From Pseudomonadota bacterium (lineage in GTDB: Bacteria; Pseudomonadota; Alphaproteobacteria; Rhizobiales; Xanthobacteraceae), in assembly GCA_023387695.1 (NCBI GenBank), contig JAEWHT010000426.1, positions 1 through 13,534 of the forward strand: a DNA stretch of 13,534 nt, read 5' to 3'. The position numbers and the translations under genes were made by a program. Below the pieces are notes generated by a model. The model saw nothing but the letters and a program-made list of their open reading frames with translations, had not been told where the DNA came from and searched no databases. Below are positions 6,521-13,534 of the stretch, piece after piece (the stretch's first letter is position 1; every line of letters starts with the position of its first letter).

Positions 6521-7296
6521 TGCAAACCTCCCTTGGTAAAGGCAGCCAGCACCGGCGTGCGAACGAATAGCCAGCCGCCATAGGCGATGTAGTAGCAGGC
6601 GATGGTGGTGATCAGCTTGTTCGACCAGGCGACGAATTGCTGGTCGGTCATGGCTTCGAGGATGCGCCGCGCCAGCGAGGTGCCGAGCATCGAGGCCGCG
6701 ATGGCGATGCCGGCGAGCAATGGATCGAGCGTCGCGGCCTGGTCGATGACGCCGCCGAAATAGATCAGCTTGGTGAAGTGGCTGACGAGTTGGCACATCG
6801 CCTTCGTCGCCACTTTCTCGCGCCGGCCGAAATCGCCGCCGAGGAAGAAGGTGTCGAGCAGTGGACCGGAGACGCCGGTCATCAGCATCAGGCCCATGCA
6901 GATCGTGCCATAGACGGTGCCCTGCCAAAGGCGATCCGGATCAGGCTTGATATTGGTGGGCAGCAGCCGCGCCATGAACGGCGTGGCGCCGAGCAGCAGC
7001 AGCGCCATCGGCTTGTCCGGCACGTAGCGGGTCAGCGACCAGGCCGCCATCGCAACGGCCGCGCCGACCATGTAGTTTCCGACCGGCCGCCAGCGGATGT
7101 GCTTGCGCCACAACAAAGCGCGCCAGCCGTTCGAGGCCATCTGCGTGATCGCGTGCAGCACCATCGCGGTCGGCAGCGGCATCAGCGCCAGCAGCACGCC
7201 GATCAGGATCAGCCCGCCCGCCATGCCGAACAGCCCCGACAGGAAGGCAGTGGCGACCATCAGCAATCCAAGGGCAGCGATCATGATGGGCGTCAC
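6517..7296 (-). CDS. TauE/SafE family sulfite/organic anion exporter-like permease
   Basis: This 259-aa integral membrane protein has about eight hydrophobic segments in the TauE/SafE arrangement of two repeated halves. The N-terminal LLMVATAFLSGLFGMAGGLILIGVLL carries the family's G-x-x-G-M-G-G-like loop (SGLFGMAGG), and the repeat half has LMTGVSGPLLDTFFL. The family moves sulfonates, sulfite, sulfoacetate or other anions across the inner membrane; the substrate here is unknown. The start is taken as GTG at 7296 because GGGAG (7304-7308) sits seven bases upstream. The ATG at 7284 would be about 20 bases from it. It is the first gene of a pair with the 76-aa protein, and divergent from a broken LysR regulator that may once have controlled it. 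Confidence 0.9.
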   Translation of the reverse strand: MTPIMIAALGLLMVATAFLSGLFGMAGGLILIGVLLALMPLPTAMVLHAITQMASNGWRALLWRKHIRWRPVGNYMVGAAVAMAAWSLTRYVPDKPMALLLLGATPFMARLLPTNIKPDPDRLWQGTVYGTICMGLMLMTGVSGPLLDTFFLGGDFGRREKVATKAMCQLVSHFTKLIYFGGVIDQAATLDPLLAGIAIAASMLGTSLARRILEAMTDQQFVAWSNKLITTIACYYIAYGGWLFVRTPVLAAFTKGGLQ

Positions 7297-7303
7297 GAAG
7301 GGT

Positions 7304-7308
7304 CTCCC
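7304..7308 (-). promoter_or_regulatory. Ribosome binding site supporting the GTG start of TauE/SafE
   Basis: GGGAG (minus strand) lies seven bases before the GTG at 7296 and too far from the next ATG. It supports a non-ATG start. Confidence 0.6.
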
Positions 7309-7338
7309 GTAAGCGAGTAAGGGACGCAGGGCTGCTGG

Positions 7339-7480
7339 CACTCCCTCGCCCCGCCTGCGGGGAGAGGGTGGGGTGAGGGGGAGTCTCCGCAGGGACGGTG
7401 AGAGTTGGACTCGCGGAGAGTCCCCCTCACCCGGAATTTGCTTACGCAAATCCCGGCCTCTCCCCGCGTGCGGGGAGAGG
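7339..7480. repeat. Intact 142-bp composite palindromic repeat (CCTCTCCCCG family)
   Basis: The left arm is CACTCCCTCGCCCCG plus a complementary CGGGGAGAGGG, then TGGGGTGAGGGG (7339-7380). The 42-bp core (7381-7422) has further arms GTCTCCGC and GCGGAGAG. The right arm starts CCCCTCACCCGG (7423-7434). A hairpin follows with AATTTGC-TTAC-GCAAAT. Last is a perfect 10-bp hairpin, CCTCTCCCCG (7457-7466) with CGGGGAGAGG (7471-7480). It is the empty counterpart of the copy that carries DUF559 at 1754-2230. It fills much of the 307-bp gap between TauE/SafE and the LysR gene. Confidence 0.88.
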
Positions 7481-7539
7481 CGAAGAGCGGCTCGCCCCTC
7501 GCAAATCAACTTGGAATTACGCTCATTCTTGTGCCTCGC

Positions 7540-7568
7540 TTGCCGCGCCGGCGCAAACTGAGTTATCT
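7540..7568 (+). promoter_or_regulatory. Possible sigma-70 promoter of the LysR gene
   Basis: TTGCCG (7540-7545) and TTATCT (7563-7568) are separated by 17 bp. This would start transcription about 30 bp before the TTG start codon. The match is moderate and unsupported by anything else. Confidence 0.3.
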
Positions 7569-7603
7569 TGGCCTGGCATCAGCTTTCCTGAGGGTCCTTT
7601 CAT

Positions 7604-8513
7604 TTGCGGCGGCTGCTCTTTCTCAATGGCATCAAGGCATTCGAGGCGGCGGCGCGGACCGGCAGCTTTGCTGCGGCCGGCATCGAGCTGAGCGTGTCAG
7701 CGGCCGCCGTCAGCCGCATGGTGCATCTGCTGGAGGAGCGGCTCGGCGTCGCGCTGTTCGAGCGCAAGGCCAACAAGCTGGTGCTGACGCAGGCGGGTCG
7801 CGCCTATCAGAGCGGGCTGACGCCGATCTTCGACGCGCTCGCGAGCCTTACCGCACAGGTGACGGCCCCCTCCAGCGTGCGCGTGCTCACCATCGGCGTC
7901 GGACATACGTTCGCGATGCGCTGGCTGATCCCGCGGCTGTCGGAGTTTCGCAACGAGGAGCCCGACATCGAGGTGCGCTTCACCACCGGTGGCGCGTCGG
8001 TGCCGTTCGGCGAGGACTGGAGCTGCGGCATCAAGCTCGGCACCGGCGACTGGCCGGGCCTCGTCGCCGCCCCTGTTCGCCGGCGATTTGACGCCGGTCT
8101 GCGTGCCCCGCCTCGCCACCAGCCTGAAGCGGCCGGCCGATCTCAAAGGGCCGAGCCTGATCCGCGTCGAACACTCGCCCGAGGACTGGCCGATCTGGCT
8201 GAAGGCCGCGAACCTGCCCCGCATCAATCCGCGCGGGCCGGAGTTCCAGTTCTACGGCCAGGCGCTGCAGGCCGCCGCCGACGGCCTCGGCATTGCCATG
8301 GGCATCCGGCCCTATATCGACGACGATCTGGCCGCCGGACGGCTGGTCGCGCCATTCGACCTCTCGGTGCCCAAGGGCATGCGCTGGTACCTGCTCTATC
8401 GCAGTTTTCAGACCGAACAGCGCGATTTTGCCGCGTTCCGCCGCTGGATCATGCGGGCGGCCGCGGAACCTGCGGCCCGTCCGCGACGGTCCGGGCGGGC
8501 CGGGCGCGGCTGA
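7604..8513 (+). pseudogene. LysR-type transcriptional regulator, frameshifted
   Basis: The N-terminal part (7604 to about 8071) encodes a GcvA-like LysR regulator. It has a winged helix-turn-helix at about residues 5-65 (AFEAAARTGSFAAAGIELSVSAAAVSRMVHLLEERLGVALFERKA) and the start of the ligand-binding domain. After GTGDWPGLVA the reading frame moves by one: the rest, LFAGDLTPVCVPRLATSL through RRWIMRAAAE, continues in another frame to TGA at 8511-8513. The slip lies within 8066-8075 (GCCGCCCCTG). It fits one extra C, or two bases missing from an expected Glu-Pro-Leu. Joined, the product would be about 303 aa, the normal LysR length, and both halves look conserved. The start is TTG at 7604 with TGAGGG about nine bases upstream. 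It diverges from TauE/SafE. A sequencing error is possible. Confidence 0.85.
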
Positions 8514-8514
8514 T

Positions 8515-8600
8515 CGTCATGCCCGGGCTTGTCCCGGGCATCCACGTTCTTTGTGCTTCGCGGCAAGGCGTGGATGGCCGGGACAAGCCCGGCCATGACG
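8515..8600. repeat. 86-bp palindromic repeat (GTCATGCCCGGGCTTG family)
   Basis: Two 32-bp arms (8515-8546 and 8569-8600) pair at all but two positions. Each contains the GGGCTTGTCCCGG core and ends in ATCCACG or CGTGGAT. The loop is 22 bp. It begins one base after the LysR stop codon. It is very similar to dispersed repeats I recall from Bradyrhizobium and Rhodopseudomonas. Confidence 0.9.
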
Positions 8601-8632
8601 CCGTGGAGACAGTTGCCAAACAGATGTGATCG

Positions 8633-8656
8633 CCCTCCCCCGCAAGCGGGAGAGGG
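8633..8656. repeat. Single hairpin of the CCTCTCCCCG repeat family
   Basis: CCCTCCCCCGC, loop AA, GCGGGAGAGGG forms a short stable hairpin similar to one arm of the composite repeats at 1754-2230 and 7339-7480. It lies between the LysR gene and the 75-aa gene. No T tract follows it. Confidence 0.6.
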
Positions 8657-8792
8657 AGCGCACCGCCTTTGCGGAACTTGCTTCCTCAACCGTTCGGCTG
8701 AAAAGGCCGCCCACTTGTGAACGGCTTCACATTTCAAAATCCCCAATCGTGGTCCTCTAACCCTCCGACAAGAGCGCATTTGGGGACTACAC

Positions 8793-9020
8793 ATGACGAC
8801 CCTCTACGACGGCTTTGACATTGAATCCTTCGAAGCTGGCAAAGGGCTCTGGCACGCCCGTATCCGGCGCGCCGATTTCAGCCCGGTTGCCATCGACGGC
8901 GTGCTGTTTCCGACCATGGAAGTCGGCTTCGCCTGGCCCGATCCGGCCGCCGCAATCGCCGACGCCAAGCACCACATCGATCGCTTCCGCCGGCACGCCG
9001 ACGACATCGACGACGAATAG
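8793..9020 (+). CDS. Small conserved-looking hypothetical protein (75 aa)
   Basis: This is an acidic, soluble 75-aa protein of unknown function. It appears to be a small alpha/beta domain: a strand-rich first half (LWHARIRRADFSPVAIDGVLFPTMEVGFAWPD), then a helix AAAIADAKHHIDRFRRHADDI, and an Asp/Glu tail. There are no cysteines, signal peptide or membrane segments. The ATG at 8793 is supported by GGGGA about seven bases upstream. Coding bias is like that of its neighbours. It is followed after 45 bp by the zinc-ribbon gene on the same strand, so they may be cotranscribed. Confidence 0.7.
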   Translation: MTTLYDGFDIESFEAGKGLWHARIRRADFSPVAIDGVLFPTMEVGFAWPDPAAAIADAKHHIDRFRRHADDIDDE

Positions 9021-9065
9021 GCCGTTGCCAACACGACTGAAGGACAACAGGGGAACACCGGGTTC

Positions 9066-9296
9066 ATGTCAGTCATCGAATACGACGACCCTTCGCAGCC
9101 GCGGATTTATTCGCGCAAGGTGCTCGCGATATGCCCGGAATGCGACGGCGATCTCACGGTGCTCCGTGTGATCGGCGGCCGCGCCGGGTGCGAGTACTGG
9201 ACCATGCGCTGCACGGATTGCGGCGGGATCCATCTCGACATCCTCGAACCGCGCCTGACGGTCGTGGACGGCGATGGACCGCTGCCGGCGGCGTGA
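9066..9296 (+). CDS. Small zinc-ribbon hypothetical protein (76 aa)
   Basis: This 76-aa soluble protein has two CxxC knuckles, C23-P-E-C26 and C49-T-D-C52-G-G, 22 residues apart. That is the pattern of a zinc ribbon holding one structural zinc. The strands DLTVLRVIGGRAGCEYWTMRC between the knuckles fit that fold. The family is not recognised and no DNA- or RNA-binding partner can be inferred. The start ATG at 9066 has only a distant purine-rich AGGGGAA about 13 bases upstream. It lies downstream of the 75-aa gene and converges with the - strand membrane-protein operon, leaving 47 bp between them and no clear terminator. Confidence 0.72.
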   Translation: MSVIEYDDPSQPRIYSRKVLAICPECDGDLTVLRVIGGRAGCEYWTMRCTDCGGIHLDILEPRLTVVDGDGPLPAA

Positions 9297-9343
9297 GGCG
9301 CCGACGATCGGAAGACTCCACGACCTTCAACGCAATGCACGGT

Positions 9344-10864
9344 CTAGCGGCCTCCGGCGATGCCGCCGATGAACGCGGTCGCCCGTCCGGCTATCGCTGA
9401 CGACAGTGCACGCTCCGACAACCCGCAGAAGAATCCGATAAGAATCGCCGCGCTGCCGATTTTCGAGAATGAGCTTGCTTCGGTATTGAGATCACCGATC
9501 TTGACGTTGATCGCGCTGGTCCAGAACAGCAGGCAGGCGGCCATCGTCAGCAAGACCACGAAGATCACACGCAAGGGCGCATCGAGCAATTGCTCCTCGG
9601 GCGTCGCAAGCTGCTCGAACGTCAAATTGACCTGACGCACGGAAAACGACGCCCAGGTTCCAAAAGACGCGCCGGCGGCGGCCAGCAAGAACGACCTGTG
9701 CAGGAACCACCATGAGGCGCAAGAATCGGGCACGGTGCACGCGTTGCTCCTGACCAGGACGTAGACCACGAGGAACAGCGCCGCAAAGCCGAACGACCAC
9801 GCGCCCAGGCGACGCACATACCTGTTCAGTATTTCCCCGGCTTCGCGCGCAATGAACTCCTCGCGCAGGCTGTCGAGCGCGAGTTTCGCCAGCGTCGTAT
9901 GCGACTGGGCGAGCCCGATGCCGGCGATTCCGGCCAGCTTGTCGATGTATTCGCCAAGCAACCGCAAACCCCGCTGATCTTCCTCCGGGCGCGCCCAAAA
10001 TCTGGAATGCGCGCGGGCACGAATCTGGCGGCAGACGGCGCCGATAACCGTCTCCGCATGGCTAATGCCAACGAAGAGGTCGCGCTGATCCTGCGAAGGC
10101 TGGTCATCCGGCGGCGGCAACCCTTCCGTCATCCGGATGTCCAACGCGACGTTGTGTCTCGCCTCTTCTTCCCCGCCGGTGCCTCGTATGGTCCTGACTG
10201 TGAACAATTTGCGCGTCAGCCGCGCGCGCTGCGCGGTGTAGTAGCCGCGCACCCACGACACTCGATCTGCCGCGTCACTTGACGCGCGTTGCTCGCTCTT
10301 CCAGGACGCAAAAACGTCCTTGAGCCGGGCTATCGCATCTGCGCGCTGGGTGCGGCGAACTCGCAGGCCGGCATCCGTATAGTCTGCGCGCGCGTCTGTG
10401 GCATCGTCGATTGCGAGGTTGTCGACGCATGCCCGCTGGGCATCGAGATAGGCTCGCTCATCGTCCTCGAGCGCATAGTTTCGGACCGCTGCGGTAAAAT
10501 CACCTTCAAATCGCGGAGCCGGTGGGACCGCCAATATGACGTCCGGGAGGTCGGCATCAATTTGGCCGGCGATCTCCGCAATGCGATCCGCTGTGCCTGG
10601 ATCGGCCCTGTCGATCCAGGCTTGGGCGCCGGTCCGGAGATTTGCAATCTGCGCCGCCCTGAACGCAGCGCGCGCTTGCAGAATGCGCGCCCGCATGGGT
10701 GTGCTCGCGTCGACCGCGGCCTGCTCCGCGAGCCGGTCGAGAGTCCGCGTGAAACTCGCGATGACCCCGCGCTCCAGATCAGTGGGATTGTAGTCCCCCA
10801 CCCGCTCGATCTGAAAATCGCCCGGATTACGCGCTGGATTTCGATCTCCGATCGCGAACGGCAT
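9344..10864 (-). CDS. Membrane protein of unknown family with large soluble N-terminal region
   Basis: This 506-aa protein is not recognised. Residues 1-347 are soluble and mostly helical with Arg/Ala/Asp-rich stretches. The last 155 residues carry four hydrophobic segments at about 353-371, 385-407, 431-451 and 468-485. The fourth ends in the striking G477-F-F-C-G-L-S-E-R485, followed by a small amphipathic tail. Two cysteines lie in the first loop (ACTVPDSCAS), possibly a disulfide if that loop is periplasmic. There is no enzyme motif I can identify. The ATG at 10864 is chosen: it lies five bases after the stop of the upstream gene, while a TTG at 10888 would overlap it. Base composition is somewhat lower than the surroundings (about 60% G+C by hand count at 10021-10080). 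It is the second gene of an operon with the 115-aa protein. Confidence 0.85.
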   Translation of the reverse strand: MPFAIGDRNPARNPGDFQIERVGDYNPTDLERGVIASFTRTLDRLAEQAAVDASTPMRARILQARAAFRAAQIANLRTGAQAWIDRADPGTADRIAEIAGQIDADLPDVILAVPPAPRFEGDFTAAVRNYALEDDERAYLDAQRACVDNLAIDDATDARADYTDAGLRVRRTQRADAIARLKDVFASWKSEQRASSDAADRVSWVRGYYTAQRARLTRKLFTVRTIRGTGGEEEARHNVALDIRMTEGLPPPDDQPSQDQRDLFVGISHAETVIGAVCRQIRARAHSRFWARPEEDQRGLRLLGEYIDKLAGIAGIGLAQSHTTLAKLALDSLREEFIAREAGEILNRYVRRLGAWSFGFAALFLVVYVLVRSNACTVPDSCASWWFLHRSFLLAAAGASFGTWASFSVRQVNLTFEQLATPEEQLLDAPLRVIFVVLLTMAACLLFWTSAINVKIGDLNTEASSFSKIGSAAILIGFFCGLSERALSSAIAGRATAFIGGIAGGR

Positions 10865-10869
10865 GGGGT

Positions 10870-11217
10870 CTACTTCTTGTTCGGGCAATCATCTCTGCCA
10901 CAGTTGATCTGCAGCCGTGGGCGCTTCCCCTCGTCCTCATCGTCGTCGTCCGGACGGATGATGGTGTGCAGGTATTCGTTAAGGCCCGGCGCCTGCAAGG
11001 GCGGCCCTGCCAGTTGGCGTTTCGCCTTGATATCTTCGAGTGACTTGAGCAAGGACGAAGATTCCATCCCAGGCGCGATCACGGCGGAATGGTCGAACAG
11101 ATCGCGAAGCTCCGAATAGAGCAACTGCTCGTATTTCGTCAGCGCCGCTGGTGTCGTCGGAGATCCCGAACGCTCGTGCAATTGGACGAGGAGTAAGCTC
11201 AGTGCTGGTCCCAGCAT
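10870..11217 (-). CDS. Small acidic hypothetical protein (115 aa), first gene of a two-gene operon
   Basis: This 115-aa protein is not recognised. It has a hydrophobic N-terminus (MLGPALSLLLVQL) too short for a clear signal, then helical segments (LTKYEQLLYSELRDLFDHS, ESSSLLKSLEDIKAKRQL). A Pro/Gly-rich linker leads to a run of acidic residues at 90-96 and a C-terminal tail with C106 and C111 (INCGRDDCPNKK). The ATG at 11217 is supported by GGAGGG (11226-11231) eight bases upstream; the TTG at 11223 is too close to it. The stop lies five bases before the start of the membrane-protein gene, implying coupled translation and a shared function. Local G+C is lower (about 57% at 11041-11100 by hand count). 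Confidence 0.78.
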   Translation of the reverse strand: MLGPALSLLLVQLHERSGSPTTPAALTKYEQLLYSELRDLFDHSAVIAPGMESSSLLKSLEDIKAKRQLAGPPLQAPGLNEYLHTIIRPDDDDEDEGKRPRLQINCGRDDCPNKK

Positions 11218-11225
11218 CGACAATA

Positions 11226-11231
11226 CCCTCC
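11226..11231 (-). promoter_or_regulatory. Ribosome binding site of the 115-aa gene
   Basis: GGAGGG (minus strand) lies eight bases before the ATG at 11217 and only two before the TTG at 11223. It decides in favour of the ATG. Confidence 0.7.
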
Positions 11232-11470
11232 AAAAATCTCATTCAAATCGATTTCTTCGATTTTATCAACCACGAATTGCAGTCCTGCGATCGGTGCCGG
11301 ATTGCGCGCGCAACCTTGCCGGCCGCAACACTGCCACGGCGGATATCGCGCAACGCGCGTACAACTGAGCGCCACGATGGAAAAGGCTGCTGCCAACCTG
11401 CTGTCAGCAGCCTGCAACCGGACGGGTATTCGCCCTTTTCTGAGGGGCGGACTCGTCCCATATTCGCTCC
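11232..11470. other. Divergent intergenic region upstream of uvrB
   Basis: This noncoding gap of about 240 bp holds the promoters of the 115-aa/506-aa operon (-) and uvrB (+). It contains an A+T-rich stretch near 11231-11275 and an inverted repeat, AGGCTGCTG (11384-11392) with CAGCAGCCT (11405-11413), in the uvrB leader. I find no alphaproteobacterial LexA box (GTTC-N7-GTTC or GAAC-N7-GAAC). No clear -35/-10 pair could be fixed. Confidence 0.5.

Positions 11471-13534
<2,064 letters not shown>

Noticed and set aside
7405..8091. 228-codon plus-strand frame overlapping the LysR gene start
   Set aside because: It starts inside a palindromic repeat and then reads LysR out of frame.
7339..8656. 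CRISPR array or tandem repeat
   Set aside because: The repeats are inverted, belong to different families and are not regularly spaced with unique spacers.

Overview
The window is high-GC chromosomal DNA from an alphaproteobacterium, most likely Bradyrhizobium or a close relative in the Nitrobacteraceae. The support for this is the codon bias, the UvrB with a long N-terminal extension, the DUF1501/DUF1800 pair, and several families of intergenic palindromic repeats of a kind I associate with that group. The assignment is an inference; no 16S or other marker is present.

Layout. Positions 48-1710 hold a GNAT acetyltransferase and an aldo/keto reductase on the + strand. They are separated by about 256 bp containing a strong intrinsic terminator (621-665), possibly the end of a small RNA. 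Positions 1754-2230 are a composite palindromic repeat whose centre carries a DUF559 (Vsr-like endonuclease) gene on the - strand. Positions 2231-5013 (- strand) are a DUF1800-DUF1501 operon with touching stop and start codons; DUF1501 has a twin-arginine signal. A small cysteine-rich CWC protein follows on the + strand (5128-5331). It converges on a LigE-like glutathione S-transferase (5445-6143, -), and a large palindrome fills the gap. Upstream on the - strand is a translationally coupled pair: a TauE/SafE permease and a 76-aa winged-helix-like protein. A divergent LysR-type regulator (7604-8513, +) is broken by a frameshift near 8070. Two small + strand hypothetical genes follow (75 aa and a 76-aa zinc-ribbon protein). 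A two-gene - strand operon of unknown function comes next (115-aa acidic protein, then a 506-aa protein with a large soluble region and four C-terminal membrane helices). The window ends inside uvrB (+).

Most genes are ordinary accessory or housekeeping genes in short operons. Two things stand out. First, palindromic repeats of at least four families sit within a few bases of stop codons, and one repeat copy carries the DUF559 nuclease gene exactly where another copy in the same window (7339-7480) has only a 42-bp core. Second, the 115-aa/506-aa operon beside uvrB matches no family I can name and is the best candidate for an undescribed system. No tRNA, rRNA, CRISPR array, transposase or prophage gene was seen.
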